Positions 43,367-54,520 of a stretch of 64,000 nt of DNA are shown here, piece after piece; within the stretch, counting starts at the first letter, position 1; each line of letters opens with the position of its first letter. The translations under genes were made by a program, and so were the position numbers. Location of the stretch: NCBI RefSeq assembly GCF_028554725.1, contig NC_071672.1, positions 7,656,501 through 7,720,500 of the forward strand. The letters are read 5' to 3'. The notes under the pieces were generated by a model that made no database searches, was not told where the DNA came from, and worked only from the letters and a program-made list of their open reading frames with translations. Origin of the DNA: Zeugodacus cucurbitae (lineage: Eukaryota > Arthropoda > Insecta > Diptera > Tephritidae).

Positions 43367-43939
43367 TTCTTGTCTGGCCTTGTCTTGTCTTGTTTTATCT
43401 TCTTAATTAATTTAAAAACAAATCAAACACAATAGTCCTGTCTTGTCTTGTTTTGTCTTCTCTTCTTAATTAATTTAGAAACAAATAAAAAAAATGTCTT
43501 GACTTGTCTTGTATTTTCCTGTTTCGCCTTGTCTTGTCTTATCTTCTTAATTAATTTAAAAATAAATCAAACACAATTGTCTTGTCTTGTCTTGTTTTGT
43601 CTTGTCATGTCTTGTCTTGTCTTGTCTTGTCCTGTCTTGTCTTCTTAATTAGTTTAGAAACAAATAAAAAAATGTCTTGTCTTGTTTTGTTTTGTCATGT
43701 CTTGTCATGTCATGTCTTCTCTTGTTTTGTCTTATCTTCTTAATTAATTTAAAAACAAATCAAACACAATTGTCTTGTCTTGTCTTGTCTTGTCTTGTCT
43801 TGTCTTTTCGTGTCTTGTCTTTTCTTGTCTGGTCTTGTCTTGTCTTGTCTTATCTTCTTAATTAATTTAAAAGCAAATCAAACACAATTGTCTTGTCTTG
43901 TCTTGTATTTTCCTGTTTCGCCTTGTCTTGTCTTATCTT

Positions 43940-43958
43940 CTTAATTAATTTAAAATTG
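43940..43958 (+). repeat. Alpha spacer with 15-bp internal deletion
   Basis: Reads CTTAATTAATTTAAAATTG. The middle AACAAATCAAACACA is gone, leaving both end palindromes close together. Confidence 0.9.
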
Positions 43959-44660
43959 TCTTGTCTTGTCTTGTTTTGTCCTGTCATGTCTTGTCATGTC
44001 TTGTCTTGCCTTGTCCTGTCTTGTCTTCTTAATTAGTTTAGAAACAAATAAAAAAAATGTCTTGTCTTGTTTTGTTTTGTCATGTCATGTCTTCTCTTGT
44101 TTTGTCTTATCTTCTTAATTAATTTAAAAACAAATCAAACACAATTGTCTTGTCTTGTCTTGTATTTTCCAGTCTGGCCTTGTCTTGTCTTGTCTTGTCT
44201 TGTCTTGTCTTGTCTTGTCTTGTCTTGTCTTGTCTTGTCTTGTCTTGTCTTGTCTTGTCTTGTCTTGTCTTGTCTTGTCTTGTCTTGTCTTGCCTTGTCT
44301 TGTCTTGTCTTGTCTTGTCTTTTCGTGTCTTGTCTTTTCTTGTCTGGTCTTGTCTTGTCTTGTCTTTTCGTGTCTTGTCTTTTCTTGTCTGGTCTTGTCT
44401 TGTCTTGTCTTATCTTCTTAATTAATTTAAAAGCAAATCAAACATAATAGTCCTGTCTTGTCTTGTCTTGTCTTCTCTTCTTAATTAGTTTAGAAACAAA
44501 TAAAAAAAATGTCTTGACTTGTCTTGTTTTGTTTTGTCATGTCTTGTCATGTCATGTCTTGACTTGTTTTGTCTTATCTTCTTATTTAATTTAAAAACAA
44601 ATCAAACACAATTGTCTTGTCTTGTCTTGCCTTGTCTTGTCTTGTCTTGTCTTGCCTTGC

Positions 44661-45194
44661 CTTGTCTTGTCTTGTCTTGTCTTGTCTTGTCTTGTCTTGT
44701 CTTGTCTTGTCTTGTCTTGTCTTGTCTTGTCTTGTCTTGTCTTGTCTTGTCTTGTCTTGTCTTGTCTTGTCTTGTCTTGTCTTGTCTTGTCTTGTCTTGT
44801 CTTGTCTTGTCTTGTCTTGTCTTGTCTTGTCTTGTCTTGTCTTGTCTTGTCTTGTCTTGTCTTGTCTTGTCTTGTCTTGTCTTGTCTTGTCTTGTCTTGT
44901 CTTGTCTTGTCTTGTCTTGTCTTGTCTTGTCTTGTCTTGTCTTGTCTTGTCTTGTCTTGTCTTGTCTTGTCTTGTCTTGTCTTGTCTTGTCTTGTCTTGT
45001 CTTGTCTTGTCTTGTCTTGTCTTGTCTTGTCTTGTCTTGTCTTGTCTTGTCTTGTCTTGTCTTGTCTTGTCTTGTCTTGTCTTGTCTTGTCTTGTCTTGT
45101 CTTGTCTTGTCTTGTCTTGTCTTGTCTTGTCTTGTCTTGTCTTGTCTTGTCTTGTCTTGTCTTGTCTTGTCTTGTCTTGTCTTGTCTTGTCTTT
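44661..45194 (+). repeat. Pure pentamer tract, about 107 copies
   Basis: Preceded by TTGCC at 44,629 and the double variant TTGCCTTGCC at 44,653-44,660; uninterrupted to the TTTTC border. Confidence 0.97.
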
Positions 45195-45578
45195 TCTTGT
45201 CTGGCCTTGTCTTGTCTTGTTTTATCTTCTTAATTAATTTAAAAACAAATCAAACACAATAGTCCTGTCTTGTCTTGTTTTGTCTTCTCTTCTTAATTAA
45301 TTTAGAAACAAATAAAAAAAATGTCTTGACTTGTCTTGTATTTTCCTGTTTCGCCTTGTCTTGTCTTATCTTCTTAATTAATTTAAAAATAAATCAAACA
45401 CAATTGTCCTGTCTTGTCTTGTTTTGTCTTGTCTTGTCCTGTCTTGTCTTCTTAATTAGTTTAGAAACAAATAAAAAAATGCCTTGTCTTGTTTTGTTTT
45501 GTCATGTCTTGTCATGTCATGTCTTCTCTTGTTTTGTCTTATCTTCTTAATTAATTTAAAAACAAATCAAACACAATT

Positions 45579-45870
45579 GTCTTGTCTTGTCTTGTCTTGT
45601 CTTGTCTTGTCTTGTCTTGTCTTGTCTTGTCTTGTCTTGTCTTGTCTTGTCTTGTCTTGTCTTGTCTTGTCTTGTCTTGTCTTGTCTTGTCTTGTCTTGT
45701 CTTGTCTTGTCTTGTCTTGTCTTGTCTTGTCTTGTCTTGTCTTGTCTTGTCTTGTCTTGTCTTGTCTTGTCTTGTCTTGTCTTGTCTTGTCTTGTCTTGT
45801 CTTGTCTTGTCTTGTCTTGTCTTGTCTTGTCTTGTCTTGTCTTGTCTTGTCTTGTCTTGTCTTGTCTTGT
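45579..45870 (+). repeat. Pure pentamer tract, about 58 copies
   Basis: Follows an alpha spacer directly and ends at TATTTTCCAGTCTGGCC, so a normally left-border block lies between two arrays. Confidence 0.97.
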
Positions 45871-45885
45871 ATTTTCCAGTCTGGC

Positions 45886-46424
45886 CTTGTCTTGTCTTGT
45901 CTTGTCTTGTCTTGTCTTGTCTTGTCTTGTCTTGTCTTGTCTTGTCTTGTCTTGTCTTGTCTTGTCTTGTCTTGTCTTGTCTTGTCTTGTCTTGTCTTGT
46001 CTTGTCTTGTCTTGTCTTGTCTTGTCTTGTCTTGTCTTGTCTTGTCTTGTCTTGTCTTGTCTTGTCTTGTCTTGTCTTGTCTTGTCTTGTCTTGTCTTGT
46101 CTTGTCTTGTCTTGTCTTGTCTTGTCTTGTCTTGTCTTGTCTTGTCTTGTCTTGTCTTGTCTTGTCTTGTCTTGTCTTGTCTTGTCTTGTCTTGTCTTGT
46201 CTTGTCTTGTCTTGTCTTGTCTTGTCTTGTCTTGTCTTGTCTTGTCTTGTCTTGTCTTGTCTTGTCTTGTCTTGTCTTGTCTTGTCTTGTCTTGTCTTGT
46301 CTTGTCTTGTCTTGTCTTGTCTTGTCTTGTCTTGTCTTGTCTTGTCTTGTCTTGTCTTGTCTTGTCTTGTCTTGTCTTGTCTTGTCTTGTCTTGTCTTGT
46401 CTTGTCTTGTCTTGTCTTGTCTTT
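45886..46424 (+). repeat. Pure pentamer tract, about 108 copies
   Basis: Starts after the TCTGGCC at 45,880-45,887 and ends at TTTTCTTGTCTGGCC; no internal change. Confidence 0.97.
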
Positions 46425-47695
46425 TCTTGTCTGGCCTTGTCTTGTCTTGTTTTATCTTCTTAATTAATTTAAAAACAAATCAAACACAATAGTCCTGTCT
46501 TGTCTTGTTTTGTCTTCTCTTCTTAATTAATTTAGAAACAAATAAAAAAAAATGTCTTGACTTGTCTTGTATTTTCCTGTTTCGCCTTGTCTTGTCTTAT
46601 CTTCTTAATTAATTTAAAAATAAATCAAACACAATTGTCTTGTCTTGTCTTGTTTTGTCTTGTCATGTCTTGTCTTGTCTTGTCTTGTCCTGTCTTGTCT
46701 TCTTAATTAGTTTAGAAACAAATAAAAAAATGTCTTGTCTTGTTTTGTTTTGTCATGTCTTGTCATGTCATGTCTTCTCTTGTTTTGTCTTATCTTCTTC
46801 ATTAATTTAAAAACAAATCAAACACAATTGTCTTGTCTTGTCTTGTCTTGTCTTTTCGTGTCTTGTCTTTTCTTGTCTGGTCTTGTCTTGTCTTGTCTTA
46901 TCTTCTTAATTAATTTAAAAGCAAATCAAACACAATTGTCTTGTCTTGTCTTGTATTTTCCTGTTTCGCCTTGTCTTGTCATATCTTCTTAATTAATTTA
47001 AAAACAAATCAAACACAATTGTCTTGTCTTGTCTTGTTTTGTCCTGTCATGTCTTGTCATGTCTTGTCTTGTCTTGTCCTGTCTTGTCTTCTTAATTAGT
47101 TTAGAAACAAATAAAAAAAATGTCTTGTCTTGTTTTGTTTTGTCATGTCATGTCTTCTCTTGTTTTGTCTTATCTTCTTAATTAATTTAAAAACAAATCA
47201 AACACAATTGTCTTGTCTTGTCTTGTATTTTCCAGTCTGGCCTTGTCTTGTCTTGTCTTGTCTTGTCTTGTCTTGTCTTGTCTTGTCTTGTCTTGTCTTG
47301 TCTTGTCTTGTCTTGTCTTGTCTTGTCTTGCCTTGTCTTGTCTTGTCTTGTCTTGTCTTTTCGTGTCTTGTCTTTTCTTGTCTGGTCTTGTCTTGTCTTG
47401 TCTTTTCGTGTCTTGTCTTTTCTTGTCTGGTCTTGTCTTGTCTTGTCTTATCTTATTAATTAATTTAAAAGCAAATCAAACATAATAGTCCTGTCTTGTC
47501 TTGTCTTGTCTTCTCTTCTTAATTAGTTTAGAAACAAATAAAAAAAATGTCTTGACTTGTCTTGTTTTGTTTTGTCATGTCTTGTCATGTCATGTCTTGA
47601 CTTGTTTTGTCTTATCTTCTTATTTAATTTAAAAACAAATCAAACACAATTGTCTTGTCTTGTCTTGCCTTGTCTTGTCTTGTCTTGTCTTGCCT

Positions 47696-47906
47696 TGTCT
47701 TGTCTTGTCTTGTCTTGTCTTGTCTTGTCTTGTCTTGTCTTGTCTTGTCTTGTCTTGTCTTGTCTTGTCTTGTCTTGTCTTGTCTTGTCTTGTCTTGTCT
47801 TGTCTTGTCTTGTCTTGTCTTGTCTTGTCTTGTCTTGTCTTGTCTTGTCTTGTCTTGTCTTGTCTTGTCTTGTCTTGTCTTGTCTTGTCTTGTCTTGTCT
47901 TGTCTT
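47696..47906 (+). repeat. Pentamer tract joined directly to beta
   Basis: About 42 copies running straight into a beta spacer without TCTGGCC, alpha CAATAG or beta-prime, unlike the sibling tracts at 44.7 and 50.0 kb. The missing block defines a deletion in this unit. Confidence 0.96.
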
Positions 47907-48696
47907 CTTAATTAGTTTAGAAACAAATAAAAAAATGTCTTGTCTTGTTTTGTTTTGTCATGTCTTGTCATGTCATGTCTTCTCTTGTTTTGTCTTATCT
48001 TCTTCATTAATTTAAAAACAAATCAAACACAATTGTCTTGTCTTGTCTTGTCTTGTCTTTTCGTGTCTTGTCTTTTCTTGTCTGGTCTTGTCTTGTCTTG
48101 TCTTATCTTCTTAATTAATTTAAAAGCAAATCAAACACAATTGTCTTGTCTTGTCTTGTATTTTCCTGTTTCGCCTTGTCTTGTCATATCTTCTTAATTA
48201 ATTTAAAAACAAATCAAACACAATTGTCTTGTCTTGTCTTGTTTTGTCCTGTCATGTCTTGTCATGTCTTGTCTTGTCTTGTCCTGTCTTGTCTTCTTAA
48301 TTAGTTTAGAAACAAATAAAAAAAATGTCTTGTCTTGTTTTGTTTTGTCATGTCATGTCTTCTCTTGTTTTGTCTTATCTTCTTAATTAATTTAAAAACA
48401 AATCAAACACAATTGTCTTGTCTTGTCTTGTATTTTCCAGTCTGGCCTTGTCTTGTCTTGTCTTGTCTTGTCTTGTCTTGTCTTGTCTTGTCTTGTCTTG
48501 TCTTGTCTTGTCTTGTCTTGTCTTGTCTTGTCTTGTCTTGTCTTGTCTTGTCTTGTCTTGTCTTGTCTTGTCTTGCCTTGTCTTGTCTTGTCTTGTCTTG
48601 TCTTTTCGTGTCTTGTCTTTTCTTGTCTGGTCTTGTCTTGTCTTGTCTTTTCGTGTCTTGTCTTTTCTTGTCTGGTCTTGTCTTGTCTTGTCTTAT

Positions 48697-48738
48697 CTTA
48701 TTAATTAATTTAAAAGCAAATCAAACACAATAGTCCTG
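48697..48738 (+). repeat. Chimeric alpha spacer (recombination junction)
   Basis: The left half (CTTATTAATTAATTTAAAAGC) is the local variant of the spacer at 47,452, which ends CATAATAGTCC. The right half (CAAACACAATAGTCCTG) and the DNA beyond it, including TTTTGTCTTCTC and a beta-prime with a 9-A run, match the spacer at 46,459 and its flank. The exchange point lies in the shared AAATCAAACA. It marks the left end of the 2,241-bp-offset duplication. Confidence 0.9.
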
Positions 48739-49995
48739 TCTTGTCTTGTTTTGTCTTCTCTTCTTAATTAATTTAGAAACAAATAAAAAAAAATGTCTTG
48801 ACTTGTCTTGTATTTTCCTGTTTCGCCTTGTCTTGTCTTATCTTCTTAATTAATTTAAAAATAAATCAAACACAATTGTCTTGTCTTGTCTTGTTTTGTC
48901 TTGTCATGTCTTGTCTTGTCTTGTCTTGTCCTGTCTTGTCTTCTTAATTAGTTTAGAAACAAATAAAAAAATGTCTTGTCTTGTTTTGTTTTGTCATGTC
49001 TTGTCATGTCATGTCTTCTCTTGTTTTGTCTTATCTTCTTCATTAATTTAAAAACAAATCAAACACAATTGTCTTGTCTTGTCTTGTCTTGTCTTTTCGT
49101 GTCTTGTCTTTTCTTGTCTGGTCTTGTCTTGTCTTGTCTTATCTTCTTAATTAATTTAAAAGCAAATCAAACACAATTGTCTTGTCTTGTCTTGTATTTT
49201 CCTGTTTCGCCTTGTCTTGTCATATCTTCTTAATTAATTTAAAAACAAATCAAACACAATTGTCTTGTCTTGTCTTGTTTTGTCCTGTCATGTCTTGTCA
49301 TGTCTTGTCTTGTCTTGTCCTGTCTTGTCTTCTTAATTAGTTTAGAAACAAATAAAAAAAATGTCTTGTCTTGTTTTGTTTTGTCATGTCATGTCTTCTC
49401 TTGTTTTGTCTTATCTTCTTAATTAATTTAAAAACAAATCAAACACAATTGTCTTGTCTTGTCTTGTATTTTCCAGTCTGGCCTTGTCTTGTCTTGTCTT
49501 GTCTTGTCTTGTCTTGTCTTGTCTTGTCTTGTCTTGTCTTGTCTTGTCTTGTCTTGTCTTGTCTTGTCTTGTCTTGTCTTGTCTTGTCTTGTCTTGTCTT
49601 GTCTTGTCTTGTCTTGTCTTGTCTTGTCTTGCCTTGTCTTGTCTTGTCTTGTCTTGTCTTTTCGTGTCTTGTCTTTTCTTGTCTGGTCTTGTCTTGTCTT
49701 GTCTTTTCGTGTCTTGTCTTTTCTTGTCTGGTCTTGTCTTGTCTTGTCTTATCTTATTAATTAATTTAAAAGCAAATCAAACATAATAGTCCTGTCTTGT
49801 CTTGTCTTGTCTTCTCTTGTTAATTAGTTTAGAAACAAATAAAAAAAATGTCTTGACTTGTCTTGTTTTGTTTTGTCATGTCTTGTCATGTCATGTCTTG
49901 ACTTGTTTTGTCTTATCTTCTTATTTAATTTAAAAACAAATCAAACACAATTGTCTTGTCTTGTCTTGCCTTGTCTTGTCTTGTCTTGTCTTGCC

Positions 49996-50467
49996 TTGTC
50001 TTGTCTTGTCTTGTCTTGTCTTGTCTTGTCTTGTCTTGTCTTGTCTTGTCTTGTCTTGTCTTGTCTTGTCTTGTCTTGTCTTGTCTTGTCTTGTCTTGTC
50101 TTGTCTTGTCTTGTCTTGTCTTGTCTTGTCTTGTCTTGTCTTGTCTTGTCTTGTCTTGTCTTGTCTTGTCTTGTCTTGTCTTGTCTTGTCTTGTCTTGTC
50201 TTGTCTTGTCTTGTCTTGTCTTGTCTTGTCTTGTCTTGTCTTGTCTTGTCTTGTCTTGTCTTGTCTTGTCTTGTCTTGTCTTGTCTTGTCTTGTCTTGTC
50301 TTGTCTTGTCTTGTCTTGTCTTGTCTTGTCTTGTCTTGTCTTGTCTTGTCTTGTCTTGTCTTGTCTTGTCTTGTCTTGTCTTGTCTTGTCTTGTCTTGTC
50401 TTGTCTTGTCTTGTCTTGTCTTGTCTTGTCTTGTCTTGTCTTGTCTTGTCTTGTCTTGTCTTGTCTT
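49996..50467 (+). repeat. Pure pentamer tract, about 94 copies
   Basis: Two TTGCC variants at the left edge (49,970 and 49,995), none inside. Confidence 0.97.
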
Positions 50468-50852
50468 TTCTTGTCTGGCCTTGTCTTGTCTTGTTTTATC
50501 TTCTTAATTAATTTAAAAACAAATCAAACACAATAGTCCTGTCTTGTCTTGTTTTGTCTTCTCTTCTTAATTAATTTAGAAACAAATAAAAAAAATGTCT
50601 TGACTTGTCTTGTATTTTCCTGTTTCGCCTTGTCTTGTCTTATCTTCTTAATTAATTTAAAAATAAATCAAACACAATTGTCCTGTCTTGTCTTGTTTTG
50701 TCTTGTCTTGTCCTGTCTTGTCTTCTTAATTAGTTTAGAAACAAATAAAAAAATGCCTTGTCTTGTTTTGTTTTGTCATGTCTTGTCATGTCATGTCTTC
50801 TCTTGTTTTGTCTTATCTTCTTAATTAATTTAAAAACAAATCAAACACAATT

Positions 50853-51517
50853 GTCTTGTCTTGTCTTGTCTTGTCTTGTCTTGTCTTGTCTTGTCTTGTC
50901 TTGTCTTGTCTTGTCTTGTCTTGTCTTGTCTTGTCTTGTCTTGTCTTGTCTTGTCTTGTCTTGTCTTGTCTTGTCTTGTCTTGTCTTGTCTTGTCTTGTC
51001 TTGTCTTGTCTTGTCTTGTCTTGTCTTGTCTTGTCTTGTCTTGTCTTGTCTTGTCTTGTCTTGTCTTGTCTTGTCTTGTCTTGTCTTGTCTTGTCTTGTC
51101 TTGTCTTGTCTTGTCTTGTCGTGACTTGTCTTGTCTTGTCTTGTCTTGTCTTGTCTTGTCTTGTCTTGTCTTGTCTTGTCTTGTCTTGTCTTGTCTTGTC
51201 TTGTCTTGTCCTGTCTTGTCTTGTCTTGTCTTGTCTTGTCTTGTCTTGTCTTGTCTTGTCTTGTCTTGTCTTGTCTTGTCTTGTCTTGTCTTGTCTTGTC
51301 TTGTCTTGTCTTGTCTTGTCTTGTCTTGTCTTGTCTTGTCTTGTCTTGTCTTGTCTTGTCTTGTCTTGTCTTGTCTTGTCTTGTCTTGTCTTGTCTTGTC
51401 TTGTCTTGTCTTGTCTTGTCTTGTCTTGTCTTGTCTTGTCTTGTCTTGTCTTGTCTTGTCTTGTCTTGTCTTGTCTTGTCTTGTCTTGTCTTGTCTTGTC
51501 TTGTCTTGTCTTGTCTT
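50853..51517 (+). repeat. Long pentamer tract, about 133 copies
   Basis: Carries the rare GTCGTGACTTG variant at 51,119-51,127 and one TGTCC at 51,210. The same GTGAC variant recurs at about 53,934 in the related tract. Ends directly in beta. Confidence 0.97.
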
Positions 51518-52608
51518 CTTAATTAGTTTAGAAACAAATAAAAAAATGTCTTGTCTTGTCTTTTCTTGTCTTGTCTTTTCTTGTCTGGCCTTGTCTTGTC
51601 TTGTTTTGTCCTATCTTCTTAATTAATTTAAAAACAAATCAAACACAATTGTCTTGAGTTGTCTTGTATTTTCCTGTCTGGCCTTGTCTTGTCTTATCTT
51701 CTTAATTAATTTAAAAACAAATCAAACACAATTGTCTTGTCTTGTCTTGTATTTTCCTGTTTCGCCTTGTCTTGTCTTATCATCTTAATTAATTTAAAAA
51801 CAAATCAAACACAATTGTCTTGTCTTGTCTTGTTTTGTCTTGTCATGTCTTGTCATGTCTTGTCTTGTCTTGTCCTGTCTTGTCTTCTTAATTAGTTTAG
51901 AAACAAACACAATTGTCTTGTCTTGTCTTGTTTTGTCCTGTCATGTCTTGTCATGTCTTGTCATGTCTTGTCTTGTCTTGTCCTCTCTTGTCTTCTTAAT
52001 TAGTTTAGAAACAAATAAAAAAAATGTCTTGTCCTGTTTTGTTTTGTCATGTCATGTCTTCTCTTGTTTTGTCTTATCTTCTTAATTAATTTAAAAACAA
52101 ATCAAACACAATTGTCTTGTCTTGTCTTGTATTTTCCAGTCTGGCCTTGTCTTGTCTTGTCTTGTCTTGTCTTGTCTTGTCTTGTCTTGTCTTGTCTTGT
52201 CTTGTCTTGTCTTGTCTTGTCTTGTCTTGTCTTGTCTTATCTTCTTAATTAATTTAAAAGCAAATCAAACACAATTGTCTTGTCTTGTCTTGTATTTTCC
52301 TGTTTCGCCTTGTCTTGTCTTATCTTCTTAATTAATTTAAAAACAAATCAAACACAATTGTCTTGTCTTGTCTTGTTTTGTCCTGTCATGTCTTGTCATG
52401 TCTTGTCTTGTCTTGTCCTGTCTTGTCTTCTTAATTAGTTTAGAAACAAATAAAAAAATGTCTTGTCTTGTTTTGTTTTGTCATGTCATGTCTTCTCTTG
52501 TTTTGTCTTATCTTCTTAATTAATTTAAAAACAAATCAAACACAATTGTCTTGTCTTGTCTTGTCTTGTTTTGTGTTGTCTTGTATTGTCTTGTCTTGTA
52601 TTGTATTG

Positions 52609-53284
52609 TCTTGTCTTGTCTTGTCTTGTCTTGTCTTGTCTTGTCTTGTCTTGTCTTGTCTTGTCTTGTCTTGTCTTGTCTTGTCTTGTCTTGTCTTGTC
52701 TTGTCTTGTCTTGTCTTGTCTTGTCTTGTCTTGTCTTGTCTTGTCTTGTCTTGTCTTGTCTTGTCTTGTCTTGTCTTGTCTTGTATTGTCTTGTCTTGTC
52801 TTGTCTTGTCTTGTCTTGTCTTGTCTTGTCTTGTCTTGTCTTGTCTTGTCTTGTCTTGTCTTGTCTTGTCTTGTCTTGTCTTGTCTTGTCTTGTCTTGTC
52901 TTGTCTTGTCTTGTCTTGTCTTGTCTTGTCTTGTCTTGTCTTGTCTTGTCTTGTCTTGTCTTGTCTTGTCTTGTCTTGTCTTGTCTTGTCTTGTCTTGTC
53001 TTGTCTTGTCTTGTCTTGTCTTGTCTTGTCTTGTCTTGTCTTGTCTTGTCTTGTCTTGTCTTGTCTTGTCTTGTCTTGTCTTGTCTTGTCTTGTCTTGTC
53101 TTGTCTTGTCTTGTCTTGTCTTGTCTTGTCTTGTCTTGTCTTGTCTTGTCTTGTCTTGTCTTGTCTTGTCTTGTCTTGTCTTGTCTTGTCTTGTCTTGTC
53201 TTGTCTTGTCTTGTCTTGTCTTGTCTTGTCTTGTCTTGTCTTGTCTTGTCTTGTCTTGTCTTGTCTTGTCTTGTCTTGTCTTGT
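52609..53284 (+). repeat. Long pentamer tract, about 135 copies
   Basis: Left edge TTTTGTGTTG with three GTATTG variants (52,571-52,608); one GTATTG inside at about 52,785; then 498 bp pure. Runs into TTTTGTTTTGTCATG with no beta between. Confidence 0.97.
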
Positions 53285-53428
53285 TTTGTTTTGTCATGTC
53301 TTGTCATGTCATGTCTTCTCTTGTTTTGTCTTATCTTCTTAATTAATTTAAAAACAAATCAAACACAATTGTCTTGTTTTGTCTTGTCTTGTTTTGTGTT
53401 GTCTTGTATTGTCTTGTCTTGTATTGTA

Positions 53429-54520
53429 TTGTCTTGTCTTGTCTTGTCTTGTCTTGTCTTGTCTTGTCTTGTCTTGTCTTGTCTTGTCTTGTCTTGTCTT
53501 GTCTTGTCTTGTCTTCTCTTGTCTTGTCTTGTCTTGTCTTGTCTTGTCTTGTCTTGTCTTGTCTTGTCTTGTCTTGTCTTGTCTTGTCTTGTCTTGTCTT
53601 GTCTTGTCTTGTCTTGTCTTGTCTTGTCTTGTCTTGTCTTGTCTTGTCTTGTCTTGTCTTGTCTTGTCTTGTCTTGTCTTGTCTTGTCTTGTCTTGTCTT
53701 GTCTTGTCTTGTCTTGTCTTGTCTTGTCTTGTCTTGTCTTGTCTTGTCTTGTCTTGTCTTGTCTTGTCTTGTCTTGTCTTGTCTTGTCTTGTCTTGTCTT
53801 GTCTTGTCTTGTCTTGTCTTGTCTTGTCTTGTCTTGTCTTGTCTTGTCTTGTCTTGTCTTGTCTTGTCTTGTCTTGTCTTGTCTTGTCTTGTCTTGTCTT
53901 GTCTTGTCTTGTCTTGTCTTGTCTTGTCTTGTCGTGACTTGTCTTGTCTTGTCTTGTCTTGTCTTGTCTTGTCTTGTCTTGTCTTGTCTTGTCTTGTCTT
54001 GTCTTGTCTTGTCTTGTCTTGTCTTGTCTTGTCTTGTCTTGTCTTGTCTTGTCTTGTCTTGTCTTGTCTTGTCTTGTCTTGTCTTGTCTTGTCTTGTCTT
54101 GTCTTGTCTTGTCTTGTCTTGTCTTGTCTTGTCTTGTCTTGTCTTGTCTTGTCTTGTCTTGTCTTGTCTTGTCTTGTCTTGTCTTGTCTTGTCTTGTCTT
54201 GTCTTGTCTTGTCTTGTCTTGTCTTGTCTTGTCTTGTCTTGTCTTGTCTTGTCTTGTCTTGTCTTGTCTTGTCTTGTCTTGTCTTGTCTTGTCTTGTCTT
54301 GTCTTGTCTTGTCTTGTCTTGTCTTGTCTTGTCTTGTCTTGTCTTGTCTTGTCTTGTCTTGTCTTGTCTTGTCTTGTCTTGTCTTGTCTTGTCTTGTCTT
54401 GTCTTGTCTTGTCTTGTCTTGTCTTGTCTTGTCTTGTCTTGTCTTGTCTTGTCTTGTCTTGTCTTGTCTTGTCTTGTCTTGTCTTGTCTTGTCTTGTCTT
54501 GTCTTGTCTTGTCTTGTCTT
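53429..54520 (+). repeat. Very long pentamer tract, about 218 copies
   Basis: Same GTGTTG and GTATTG left edge as the preceding tract (53,391-53,430). Variants TTCTC at about 53,516 and GTGAC at about 53,934; the last 584 bp are pure and end directly in beta. Confidence 0.97.

Larger units (their letters stand above)
40900..51517. repeat. 2.3-3.5 kb higher-order repeats marked by CTTATTTAATTT
   Basis: The rare alpha form beginning CTTATTTAATTT lies at 41,033, 44,581, 47,619 and 49,920 (spacing 3,548, 3,038, 2,301). It is followed by TTGCC, a long tract, TTTTCTTGTCTGGCC, alpha CAATAG, beta-prime, TTTCGCC, alpha, beta (often with ATGCC start) and TCATG. A second marker, CTTCATTAATTT, is at about 46,797, 48,002 and 49,038 (spacing 1,205 and 1,036). 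The 46.5-47.5 kb segment recurs at 48.74-49.8 kb with a constant 2,241 bp offset, then a 2,301 bp offset past an array that is 12 pentamers longer. Confidence 0.92.

Noticed and set aside
52525..53307. Reverse-strand TRQDK-repeat open frames as charged coiled-coil proteins
   Set aside because: They are the complement of the same pentamer array; starts are only the CAT of TCATG variants read backwards.
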